From: Thalassospira mesophila
GTDB taxonomy: Bacteria; Pseudomonadota; Alphaproteobacteria; Rhodospirillales; Thalassospiraceae
Direction: 5' to 3'
Length of the DNA stretch: 64,000 nucleotides
Assembly (NCBI RefSeq): GCF_002115755.1
Contig: NZ_JFKA01000004.1
Span: 186,001-250,000 of the forward strand
Below the pieces are notes generated by a model, which was not told the DNA's origin, did not search any database, and was given only the letters and a program-made list of their open reading frames with translations. The position numbers and the translations under genes were made by a program. Every line of letters starts with the position of its first letter. The stretch's first letter is position 1. This document shows positions 36,402 to 44,435 of the stretch, piece by piece.

Positions 36402-36794
36402 GTGCCAGATGATGCAGATAAAGCAGACGATATCGACATCGACACCAGCCTGATTAACGTTCATCAGACGCGCCCGGTACTGGAGCAAATTGCCAATAAA
36501 TGGTCGGTCCTGATTCTGACCGTGCTTTGCCCCAAGCCAGCCCGATTTAACCAGCTTATGCGGCGGCTGGACGGCATTACCCACAAGGCATTGGCCGATG
36601 CCCTAAAACGGCTTGAACGTAATGGCCTTGTCCAACGCCAGGTTCTGCCAACCACGCCGATCGGGGTTGAATATTCGATCACCCCGCTGGGCCTGTCGCT
36701 CAAAACACCGTTCGAAGCCCTTTATGACTGGGCACTCACCCATGGTCCGACGCTGAAAAATGCCCAAATCGCCTATGACGAAAGCAAAGCGTAG
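36402..36794 (+). CDS. HxlR-family winged-helix regulator
   Basis: A 130-residue DNA-binding protein. It contains VLEQIANKWSVLILTVL, RFNQLMRRLDGITHKALADALKRL and the wing VEYSITPLG, which are the HxlR pattern. The start is GTG with GAGGAG upstream. It is divergent from the SDR gene, a very common pairing in which HxlR represses the oxidoreductase in response to a reactive small molecule. Since the SDR gene is broken by a MITE, this regulator may now have lost its main target. No conserved Cys is seen near the N-terminus. Confidence 0.92.
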   Translation: MPDDADKADDIDIDTSLINVHQTRPVLEQIANKWSVLILTVLCPKPARFNQLMRRLDGITHKALADALKRLERNGLVQRQVLPTTPIGVEYSITPLGLSLKTPFEALYDWALTHGPTLKNAQIAYDESKA

Positions 36795-36880
36795 CGAAAA
36801 ACCGGTGACATTGCCCTATGAAGCACCGGTTCCCGATACCAACACCCAACACCCAACAAGCCCCAGCACGAGGTAACAAC

Positions 36881-37537
36881 ATGCATGACCGCCGCTTTGC
36901 AGCCTTCCTGTTTGACATGGATGGCACCATCATCAACAGCATTGAAGTCGCGATTGATGCGTGGCGCAAATGGGCCTGTCGGCATGGTCTTGATGCCGAC
37001 GAAGTCACACAGGCGATGCATGGTGTGCGCGCCGCCGAAACCATCGCCCGGTTTGCCCCGGCGGGAACCGATATTGACCATGAAGTGGCCCTGCTGACCG
37101 ACGCGGAATTTGCCGCCGTTGACAAAATCAAAGCCATTGCCGGGGCCCGGTTGTTTTTAACCGCCCTGCCGCATGACCGCTGGGCAATTGTCACGTCATC
37201 GCCGCGCCGTTTGGCCCTTCAACGCATCACCGCAGCCGGTCTGCCAATGCCAAAGGTTCTGATTACCGCCGAGGATGTTATTGCGGGCAAACCGGCACCC
37301 GATTGTTTTATCGCGGCGGCAAACAGGCTGGAGGTTGAAATTTCCGACTGTCTGGTATGGGAAGATGCCCCGGCAGGCATTGCCGCTGGCAAAGCCGCGG
37401 GGGCCACCGTCATGATTGTAACGGCAACACATGCCAACCCTGCCACCAATGCGGGCGCTACCATTGTTGATTATCAAAACCTTGCCTGCAAAATCGGCCC
37501 CGACGGGACGTTGATGCTCAAACAGATCGGGCGCTAA
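36881..37537 (+). CDS. HAD-superfamily phosphatase (sugar/glycerol phosphatase type)
   Basis: A 218-residue hydrolase with the HAD motifs: FLFDMDGTI (nucleophile and acid Asp) at residues about 9-17, TSSPRR (motif II), GKPAPDCF (motif III Lys) and VWEDAPAGIAAGKAAG (motif IV). The alpha-helical cap inserted after motif I fits subfamily IA, such as YfbT, GPP and DOG phosphatases acting on small sugar or polyol phosphates. GAGGT precedes the ATG at 36881, preferred over an ATG 21 codons upstream. No operon partner is evident. Confidence 0.88.
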   Translation: MHDRRFAAFLFDMDGTIINSIEVAIDAWRKWACRHGLDADEVTQAMHGVRAAETIARFAPAGTDIDHEVALLTDAEFAAVDKIKAIAGARLFLTALPHDRWAIVTSSPRRLALQRITAAGLPMPKVLITAEDVIAGKPAPDCFIAAANRLEVEISDCLVWEDAPAGIAAGKAAGATVMIVTATHANPATNAGATIVDYQNLACKIGPDGTLMLKQIGR

Positions 37538-37647
37538 AAACACGGGGCGCGTTTTTGCCGGTTTGTTGTACTTAACAAATTCCGGTTGGTTGCCCACAGC
37601 CGCATGTCATCGCGATAACGCCCTAATTCCAGATACAGGAAATTTCA

Positions 37648-38659
37648 ATGCCGCCAAAATCCGATCATAAAACCGTCCCTGCCAAATCAGGGACTGCACA
37701 TCCGGCCCCTCAGGAAATTTCCACCGCACTTTCCTTTCTTGGCTTTCCGGACCGCTTGGGCGATGGCAGCACCCCCCCGTGCCGTAATCTTTGGGGCCGG
37801 TCACGGTAGCACTTATCCGGGCAAGGACAGCAGCGGTTATGCCCTGGCCGCCGATGCCATCCGGCTGGCAAGTCAGGAGGATGCGCCCCTGATCGAGCAT
37901 TGGGATTTTGATCTGGGTGGTCCGCTGTTTGACGGCAAGCCGGGCTGTTGCATTGATATTGGCAACGTTCCAACCACCCTGCATGACAATGCGGACAACC
38001 GCCGCCAGATTGAGGCGAAAACCCGTGAAATTCTGGCGATGTCGGCTGTGCCAATTTTGCTGGGTGGCGATGATTCCCTGCCCATTCCGTTCCTTGGCGG
38101 CTTTGCCGGTCACGGGCCGGTCTGGATTTTGCAAATCGACGCCCACATTGACTGGCGCGACGCATTGCACGGCGAACGTTATGGTTATTCAAGCCCAATG
38201 CGCCGGGTCAGCGAAATGCCTCACATTGCCGGGATGGTGCAAGTTGGCCTGCGCGGTGTAGGCAGTGCACGAACAACTGAAATTGAAGCTGCACAGCGAT
38301 TTGGCAGCCAACTTGTCACCGCCCAAATGATACATAGCCAAGGTGTCGAAGCCGCGTTGCGCCATATCCCGAAAAGCGCACAGGTTGTGATCACGCTGGA
38401 CTGTGACGGCCTTGATCCCGCGATCATGCCAGGTGTAGCCGCCCGAACACCCGGCGGCCTTGGCTATACACAGGTCATCGACCTGATTGCGGGTGTTGGC
38501 GCGCGGGCAAAGATTGCGGGATGCGACATTGTCGAGCTGTACCCGCCCGCCGATATTGACGGCATTTCAGCCCTGACAGCAGCACGCCTGCTGGTCAACA
38601 TGATTGGCACCATCAAACCCGATAGCACGATGACACCGTCACGCATCCGCAGCACCTGA
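37648..38659 (+). pseudogene. Agmatinase-like ureohydrolase with a frameshift in a 7-C run
   Basis: The first frame starts at an ATG (37648) with AGGA upstream and reads to FLGFPDRLGDGSTP. The family continuation RAVIFGAGHGSTYPG is found in the next frame. The shift falls in the C7 run at 37772-37778; six Cs would give one continuous roughly 336-residue protein. Metal-binding motifs are GGDDS, DAHIDWRD and DCDGLDP. GGDDS replaces the more usual GGDHS. It could be a real inactivating mutation, phase variation in a homopolymer, or a sequence error; an internal ATG at 37763 could still yield a shorter protein. Its end overlaps the convergent DMT gene by 21 bp. Confidence 0.8.
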
Positions 38660-39535
38660 TGCAGGTTTTTTATGCCCCGGTCGTACCAGAAACGTGCCCA
38701 GCACAACACAGCCCAGCGTGATCAGCAGTTCGGGGCGTAATGCCTCGTTAAACAGAGCGACACCGCCAATCAGGGTGGTTAGCGCCATAATATAGCCGAT
38801 CTGGCTTAGATAAACCGGGCCAGCCACCCGTTGCAGTTCGAAATGGCACATATACATGAGCGCGGCGACAACGATTTGAACGCCAATAATACCCCAGATA
38901 TAGCCCTGATCGGGTGACGGTATCATCAGGCGGTCGCGCATCATTTCGAACCCTAGGCAATAAACCGCACTTGCCAGCATCATGCCCGCGGCCAGCGGTA
39001 TCGGGTTGGCCCCAACCGGCCAGTCCGCCGTGCGGTAAACATTGCCCATCGCCAGACTAACGGGAATAATTGCCGCAATCAGCAAATACACCAACAGGGT
39101 GTTATCGGGGGCAGACAGTTGCGGCAGATATAGAAACAGCACGCCAACAAACCCGGCCATCAGGCCCAGCATCCGTCCGAACCGGGCACGTTCCAGCCCC
39201 ACACACATAGATAGCAAATACGTCATCAAGGGCGGCATTGCGGTAAAAATGCCCGCCAATGCCGCACCAATATGCGGCACCATGAAATAGCCAACACCCA
39301 TCGGCACCGCCAGACTGACCAGGCCTGCAACGAAATAATAACGCAGATAACGCGGTGCCATCGATGGCAGATCGCGCCGCAGCGCCGAAATGCCCAGCAA
39401 AACCCCACCCGCGCCAAGGCACTGCCAAAACAGATAGGATAAAGGCGTTAACCCGGCCCCCACCGCCAGCTTGGCAAGCAAGATGGAGGTTCCACCCAAA
39501 ACACCTGCGCCCAACAGCAATAATAACGCCTTCAT
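38639..39535 (-). CDS. DMT-superfamily (EamA) transporter
   Basis: A 298-residue inner-membrane protein with about ten hydrophobic helices in two EamA halves. It starts MKALLLLLGAGVLGGTSILL; GVGYFMVPHIGAALAGIFTA closes helix 3-4, and the second half contains VYLSQIGYIMALTTLIGGV. Such proteins usually export amino acids, nucleosides or drugs. The ATG at 39535 fits the first helix; 18 extra upstream codons do not. It is divergent from a LysR gene, with a 21-bp near-perfect dyad between them, so it is likely under that regulator. Substrate unknown. Confidence 0.88.
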   Translation of the reverse strand: MKALLLLLGAGVLGGTSILLAKLAVGAGLTPLSYLFWQCLGAGGVLLGISALRRDLPSMAPRYLRYYFVAGLVSLAVPMGVGYFMVPHIGAALAGIFTAMPPLMTYLLSMCVGLERARFGRMLGLMAGFVGVLFLYLPQLSAPDNTLLVYLLIAAIIPVSLAMGNVYRTADWPVGANPIPLAAGMMLASAVYCLGFEMMRDRLMIPSPDQGYIWGIIGVQIVVAALMYMCHFELQRVAGPVYLSQIGYIMALTTLIGGVALFNEALRPELLITLGCVVLGTFLVRPGHKKPASGAADA

Positions 39536-39716
39536 AACCAGCCTTTCGGTTCTGGCATTGGCCCTTTGCCCCGTGCCACAGGCGCGCATCCTGTCGGTTT
39601 ACATTTTTCCGACTGTTCGCACGATTTTGCGGGAACCAATGCCTGTCAGGATCCTTTTGATAACGGGCAGATTATCACAGCGATTTTTGCGGATCGTGCC
39701 GTGTTTTTGCCCCAAT

Positions 39717-39737
39717 TTATTTCCAATATGGAAATAA
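39717..39737. promoter_or_regulatory. LysR operator candidate between the DMT and LysR genes
   Basis: TTATTTCC and GGAAATAA form a perfect 8-bp dyad around AATAT. It lies 22 bp before the LysR start and includes the T-N11-A pattern of LysR-type sites. Position suits autoregulation and control of the divergent transporter. Confidence 0.65.
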
Positions 39738-39759
39738 TAACGGGGATTTTAGGGACCAA

Positions 39760-40680
39760 ATGGACAGATTACGCGGATTGGAATGTTTTCGCAAAATTGC
39801 CGAACGTGGCAGTTTTGCTGCTGCTGCGCGCGATTTAAACATGTCGCCGGGTGCCATTACCAAACAAATCAATGCTCTGGAAGACATGCTGGGCGTGCAA
39901 CTTATTGCGCGTACCACCCGGCGCCTGAGCCTGACCGAGGCCGGTGAAACCTACCTTTCGCGCATTGCGGCTATTTTAGATGACATGGATGATGCCAACG
40001 AAACCGTGCGCGATTTGGGCCATGGCCCGCGTGGCTGTGTGCGTATTGCCGCCCCCACATCTTTCGGGGTGTTAAAACTGGCCCCGGTCATTGGCCGTTT
40101 GCTAAACGCCCACCCCGACCTGTCGGTTGATCTGGTGTTAGATGACCGCTTTAGCGATATTATCGATGAAGGTTTTGATATTGCCTTGCGCGTCAGCGAG
40201 ACATTGGCCGATTCATCGTTAATGGCGCGGCGCATTTGCAGCTATTCGCGGGTGCTGGTTGCAAGCCCGGCGTATCTGGCAAAAAACGGCCCCGTTTCCA
40301 CCCCCCATGACCTTTTGGCCCATGACTGCATTATCTTTAGCAGTGCCCAACGGACAGGGTTGTGGCATTTCACCAATCCGGTTGATGGTGATGAGCTGGC
40401 CGTCGAGGTTTCCGGGCGCTACCGGGTCAACAGCAGCCTTGCCATGCGCGATGTGCTGGTAGAAGGTAGTGGCATTACCCTGACACCGCGTCTGGTGGTC
40501 GAAGACCTGATTGCGCGGGGAGATCTGGTTTGCCTGCTGGCAGAATATTTGCCGCGCAGCCTTAATCTTTTTGCGTTAAGTGCGCCGCATCGGCACAAAC
40601 TTCGTAAAATTCGCACCGTTACCGATTTTCTGGCAAATGAACTTCGTATGGAAAACCGCGATCATGCTCCAAATAACTAA
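39760..40680 (+). CDS. LysR-family transcriptional regulator
   Basis: A 306-residue LysR regulator. The N-terminal helix-turn-helix reads LECFRKIAERGSFAAAARDL through LNMSPGAITKQINALEDMLG. The effector domain starts after about residue 90 with GCVRIAAPTSFGVLKLAP and contains DIALRVSE, typical of the CrgA/DsdC-like group. It diverges from the DMT transporter. Its last 17 nt overlap the start of the LpxR-like gene, but in the same direction, so read-through is possible. Confidence 0.92.
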   Translation: MDRLRGLECFRKIAERGSFAAAARDLNMSPGAITKQINALEDMLGVQLIARTTRRLSLTEAGETYLSRIAAILDDMDDANETVRDLGHGPRGCVRIAAPTSFGVLKLAPVIGRLLNAHPDLSVDLVLDDRFSDIIDEGFDIALRVSETLADSSLMARRICSYSRVLVASPAYLAKNGPVSTPHDLLAHDCIIFSSAQRTGLWHFTNPVDGDELAVEVSGRYRVNSSLAMRDVLVEGSGITLTPRLVVEDLIARGDLVCLLAEYLPRSLNLFALSAPHRHKLRKIRTVTDFLANELRMENRDHAPNN

Positions 40681-41761
40681 TTTGCGTGCCCAATCCGCGC
40701 TGGCGACCCTTTTTTGCGCCACAGCCATTGTTAGCGGTGTTACTGCCCTTCCGGCGATGGCCCAGGAAAACACCGCCAAAGGCCCCCAGTCCCAACGCAC
40801 CCCGGACGATAAATGGGGGGTTTCGTTATCGGTTGAAAACGACCTGTTTGTCGAAAACAATCAGGACCGGCATTTTACCAATGGCGTGCGGCTGGCCTTT
40901 ATTTCGCCGGAAGACAGCGCGCCTGCTGATTTTTTAAATGTTGCCAAGGAAATTCCGTTTTTTGCCTCGAACGGGCGTATTCGCACCAGCTATGCGCTGG
41001 GGCAAAGCATGTATACCCCCAGCGACATCACCATTGCCGAAAACCAGCCCAATGACCGCCCCTGGGCCGGGTATTTATATGGCAGCCTTGGCTTGCTGTC
41101 CGATACCGGGCTTGGCTATGAAGGGCACGAGGATTACGCCCGGATTGACACGCTGGAACTGACACTGGGCGTTGTTGGCCCGGCATCCTTAACCGAGCAA
41201 AGCCAGAAATTTGTCCATAAACTGATCGACAGCCCCGAACCCAAAGGCTGGGACAACCAGATCAAGAACGAACCGATCATTGGGCTGTCCTATGAACGCA
41301 AATATCGCGGCTGGGCCAAACAGGAAGTATTGGGCGTAGAAGCCGATTTAACCCCAAGTGCCGGTTTTACGCTCGGCAATGGCTTTACCAATGCCGAAGT
41401 TGGGGCAATGGCCCGTGTCGGCTTTGATTTACCCGCCGATTACGGCCCCCCGCGCATTCGCCCCAGTCTGCCCGGATCGGACTTTTTTAAACCCGATACC
41501 GATGGCATCCCGCTTAGCGGGTATTTGTTCGCCGGTGTGGTGGGTCGGGCCGTGGCGCGCGACATCACAATGGATGGCAACACATTTGCCGATAGTAATT
41601 CGGTCGATAAAAAGCCGCTGGTCGGTGATTTGCAGGTGGGCTTTGCCGTGATTGTTGGTCAGGCCCGCATTACCTACACCCATGTGTACCGGACCAAGGA
41701 ATTTTACGGCCAAAACGGCTCGGATCAGTTTGGCGCATTGTCGGTTTCCATGCGGTTTTAA
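40664..41761 (+). CDS. LpxR-like outer-membrane lipid A deacylase (DUF2219)
   Basis: A 365-residue exported protein with a signal peptide ending near PAMAQ and a beta-barrel pattern ending in SVSMRF. It carries the LpxR/DUF2219 features: VSLSVENDLF, DRHFTNGVRLAF, YALGQSMYTPSDI and DRPWAGYLYGSLG. LpxR removes the 3'-acyloxyacyl chain of lipid A at the outer membrane. ENDLF and HFTNG contain the Asn-Asp and Thr/Ser positions used by the Salmonella enzyme. The ATG at 40664 starts the signal peptide, overlapping the lysR end; a longer frame from 40580 reads within lysR and is rejected. Confidence 0.88.
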   Translation: MLQITNLRAQSALATLFCATAIVSGVTALPAMAQENTAKGPQSQRTPDDKWGVSLSVENDLFVENNQDRHFTNGVRLAFISPEDSAPADFLNVAKEIPFFASNGRIRTSYALGQSMYTPSDITIAENQPNDRPWAGYLYGSLGLLSDTGLGYEGHEDYARIDTLELTLGVVGPASLTEQSQKFVHKLIDSPEPKGWDNQIKNEPIIGLSYERKYRGWAKQEVLGVEADLTPSAGFTLGNGFTNAEVGAMARVGFDLPADYGPPRIRPSLPGSDFFKPDTDGIPLSGYLFAGVVGRAVARDITMDGNTFADSNSVDKKPLVGDLQVGFAVIVGQARITYTHVYRTKEFYGQNGSDQFGALSVSMRF

Positions 41762-41776
41762 CTGCGAACAAACGGC

Positions 41777-41800
41777 TTGACCTAAAGCGCGCTCTAAGCG
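41777..41800 (+). promoter_or_regulatory. Truncated MerR-type promoter
   Basis: TTGACC is directly followed by a dyad-rich segment TAAAGCGCGCTCTAAG, the arrangement seen at MerR/SoxR-type promoters where the regulator binds between -35 and -10. At the position expected for the -10 element the sequence instead runs into a CMD coding fragment. It looks like a promoter left behind by a deletion. Confidence 0.5.
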
Positions 41801-41802
41801 CC

Positions 41803-41997
41803 ATGGGCACCGCCACCCCGCAATTAAAGGTCCATATCGTAGCGGGTCTTAATGTCGGGCTAACCCGCGACGAAATAATTGAAATACTGATACAAATGGC
41901 GATTTATGCCGGGTTTCCCGCCGCCTTGAATGGCCTGTTTACCGCAAAGGATGTTTTTGCCGATCATGATATGACCGCCAGAAAAGAAAACTTTTAA
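41803..41997 (+). pseudogene. Truncated carboxymuconolactone decarboxylase family gene
   Basis: 64 codons match the C-terminal half of CMD proteins (ATPQLKVHIVAGLNVGLTRDE, then IQMAIYAGFPAALNGLFTAK); text split to show the two cores. The family is usually about 125-130 residues; the N-terminal half, with start region, is missing. Homology appears to begin at or very near the ATG at 41803, directly behind a MerR-type promoter without its -10. An internal deletion joining promoter and gene body explains both. A short protein could still be made but would lack half the fold. Confidence 0.7.
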
Positions 41998-42190
41998 GCA
42001 AACAAGGTTTGAACAAAACATCCGATCAGAACAGCACCATACGACATCCGATGCTGCGCCCGATAAAACATAGAATGCCCGATCATTATTGTCATTAATG
42101 CGGGCACCATCCCGGCAAATGACGTTGTTAAATATAGTGCTATGCATCTGGCTACGCGATTCACACGCAGAAACAGCATGGTCAAAAAAT

Positions 42191-42220
42191 AATCCCTTCG
42201 GGAAGATACCCGAAGGGATT
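42191..42220 (-). terminator. Terminator after the Ala-rich repeat protein gene
   Basis: AATCCCTTCGGG and CCCGAAGGGATT form a perfect 12-bp stem with a 6-nt loop. On the minus strand it is followed by ATTTTTT. It lies 53 bp past the stop. Confidence 0.9.
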
Positions 42221-42273
42221 ATGGCATAATCGAACGTGAAACCGACAGCGACCTAATATAAAGGAAAGATCAG

Positions 42274-43239
42274 TTAGTTAGGGCTGGCGTTCTGTGACTC
42301 GTTAATCACAACTTCGACGTTTTCATCCTGACCATCATTGGTGTTGTCCACCGAGGCCTGGGTTGTCTGGTTTGCAGCCGTCTGAACCTCCGCAGTATTA
42401 ACGTTATTTGCGGTGGAAACCTGTGCAACAATCGCCGCACTTTGCGCCGGTGCAGCCGCAACCGCTGCCGTGGTAATTGCAGCAGCCTGTGTCGGAGCGG
42501 CCGTTGCAGCGGCCTTGGCGACGGCGGCAGCTTGTGACGGGTTGGTTCTAACCGCTGCTGCCGTAATATCGGCAGCACGCGTCGGGGCGGCGGTTACGGC
42601 AGACTGCGTGATTGCCGCAAGCATATCGGGAGCGGAGGTTGCTGCTGCCGATGTGATATTTCCCGCCTGCTCAGGAGCCGTTGCCGTTGCCGCAGCAACG
42701 ACAGTAACCACAATTTCCCCGGTCTGGTCATTGACCACAACATTACCGCCCGTCGCAACGGCAACAGCTGTCGTCGTGATCGTTGCAGCGGCAGCGGGGT
42801 TGCGTTTTATGGCGCGCGACGTCGCTTCTGCAGCGGCTTCTTTGCTAAGACCACCTGTGCTACCTTGTCTTGCTTGCATAATCTCCTGGACAGCCAAAGC
42901 AAGTGCAGCAGGATCGTCTGCCGCATTATTAATGATCGCTATTTCGTCACTGGTCAGCACACTGCCAGTCGCACCGGAATTGTTGTCATTGCTGGCAACA
43001 GCGACCGCAACGCCAATTGCGGCGGCCGCCGCGATGCCGACAGCAAGTGCCCCGACCGACAACCCGCCAGCAGCAGCACCACCTGCGGCACCCGCACCAG
43101 CAGCAGCAGCGCCACCTGTCGAACCGAAACCTGCACCGATACTACTACCAGCGGCCTGCGCCCACACAGGTGAGGTGTTTACGGCAACAAGGCTTCCGGA
43201 AAGTGCTGCAATCACGGCAAATTTCAACAACCGTTTCAT
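42274..43239 (-). CDS. Secreted Ala-rich protein with tandem 15-residue repeats
   Basis: A 321-residue exported protein of unknown function. A signal peptide (about 1-28, ending VWAQA) is followed by a Gly/Ala stretch (about 42-82) with a hydrophobic core, then a polar NDNNSG segment. Residues about 188-277 hold six tandem 15-residue repeats of form [AN]P-x-Q-A-A-x-I-T-x-A-A-V-x-A, with one diverged unit at about 147-161. The tail is Asn/Gln/Glu-rich. The layout recalls the small YjbE-type proteins of exopolysaccharide loci. The ATG at 43239 is chosen from the signal peptide; an ATG five codons earlier is possible. It lies downstream of the TPR-like gene on the same strand. Confidence 0.8.
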   Translation of the reverse strand: MKRLLKFAVIAALSGSLVAVNTSPVWAQAAGSSIGAGFGSTGGAAAAGAGAAGGAAAGGLSVGALAVGIAAAAAIGVAVAVASNDNNSGATGSVLTSDEIAIINNAADDPAALALAVQEIMQARQGSTGGLSKEAAAEATSRAIKRNPAAAATITTTAVAVATGGNVVVNDQTGEIVVTVVAAATATAPEQAGNITSAAATSAPDMLAAITQSAVTAAPTRAADITAAAVRTNPSQAAAVAKAAATAAPTQAAAITTAAVAAAPAQSAAIVAQVSTANNVNTAEVQTAANQTTQASVDNTNDGQDENVEVVINESQNASPN

Positions 43240-43514
43240 TGGTCGGGTCCCCATATCAGAATAAAAATAAGTCGCGATAACAGAAGATAAAAAATCTTGT
43301 TTAATAGTAGCGGAAAATACGAAAACGGCAATCAATTAAACATGCAATCGTCCAGGAAAACGCAAAATCCGAAAACCCCGTCAGATTTATCGCCCGATAA
43401 CATATTTACGCCGGGGGTTGTTGATCAACGCCATACCATATTCTGGTTCTGACAATATTTAATGCCCCGCATCATGGTTTGAATAATTACACACGAAAAA
43501 GCACCCGGAACGGC

Positions 43515-44204
43515 TCATTTTTTATTTAAAAACGCCACGAAACGGGTAAACCGGTGCATGTCGCCGCCAGCAAGTGACCTGATAACAAGAGTTGCAGCAC
43601 GAGGATCGCGCTTTGCCAACGCGGCCAGGTCGCGGCGTTCAAGCGTTTCGATCCAGCGCACTTTTTCCGCGACTGTTCGTTGGTCGTCTTCGGAAAGTTG
43701 GTCCCAAAGAATTGCTGCAAACCCGATTTGTTGAATGGCAAGCGCTCTTTCATACGGCCCCGTCATCAGCGACATCGACAATGCCTGTGCTGCCGTCCCG
43801 TCCTGCTGCCCATTGGTTTTTAACCTGATCTGGCACAGGCGCACCCAGGAAAACGGATCCATCGGCGAGTAGGCAATGGCGTTCTCAAATGCATTTTCGG
43901 CCGCAGACAGGTGGTTTTCTTTTTCACTTTCATCGGCGGAACGTGCAGCGAGAACCAGTTCGACATTCCCGATACGGGTTTCGACTTCTCTTTCGTCCAC
44001 CCAACTGGCGACACGACGCAAGGTTTCCCTTAGCTTCAGAATGTCTTCATCTGTCATTGCCGGGTTTGTAATTTGCGCGTAAGCGGGTTTTGAAACTGCC
44101 AGCAATATCGAGGAGAAAGTCCGTGGAACGGCAAGCCAGATCAGAAGAACCGCGCCTGCAAACCCGATCAGGGCAGGCAGCCGACGCAAAATGATACGTT
44201 TCAT
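43515..44204 (-). CDS. Membrane-anchored TPR-like periplasmic protein
   Basis: A 229-residue protein with an N-terminal hydrophobic anchor or uncleaved signal (about residues 8-27, LPALIGFAGAVLLIWLAVP). A helical region contains TPR-like units such as ENHLSAAENAFENAIAYSP and DPFSWVRLCQIRLK. No catalytic motif is visible. It is divergent from the O-antigen ligase-like gene and upstream of the Ala-rich repeat gene, so it may help assemble or export a surface polysaccharide. This role is inference from position only. Confidence 0.65.
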   Translation of the reverse strand: MKRIILRRLPALIGFAGAVLLIWLAVPRTFSSILLAVSKPAYAQITNPAMTDEDILKLRETLRRVASWVDEREVETRIGNVELVLAARSADESEKENHLSAAENAFENAIAYSPMDPFSWVRLCQIRLKTNGQQDGTAAQALSMSLMTGPYERALAIQQIGFAAILWDQLSEDDQRTVAEKVRWIETLERRDLAALAKRDPRAATLVIRSLAGGDMHRFTRFVAFLNKK

Positions 44205-44217
44205 TTCTTACTTGCCC

Positions 44218-44249
44218 GAAGTGTAATCATTATGAAGTGTAATCATTAT
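44218..44249. repeat. Perfect 16-bp tandem duplication
   Basis: GAAGTGTAATCATTAT occurs twice back to back, 14 bp upstream of the TPR-like gene start and in the divergent promoter region shared with the ligase gene. It may be a pair of regulator sites or a recent slippage duplication. Confidence 0.7.
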
Positions 44250-44435
44250 AACGAGTTTTCTCATAACCATAGTCATCATCGCCGTATCTGGAATGCTTTT
44301 TTTCGTTCATCTGTGTGCGCACAGTGCCGATAAGACCATAGGGAATTTAACATTTTCCGGTATTGCGACTTGATGGATCTTTGTAACCATGGATATACCA
44401 CAAGGTAAGCACGCGGCTATGAAAAGGGTGGGGAC

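Noticed and set aside
41994..42185. 63-codon hydrophobic frame on the minus strand
   Set aside because: It begins directly after the terminator of the Ala-rich gene, has no ribosome site and matches no family.
42413..43264. 283-codon plus-strand frame rich in Ala/Val
   Set aside because: It is antisense to the Ala-rich repeat gene; the GC-rich repeats keep the other strand open by composition.
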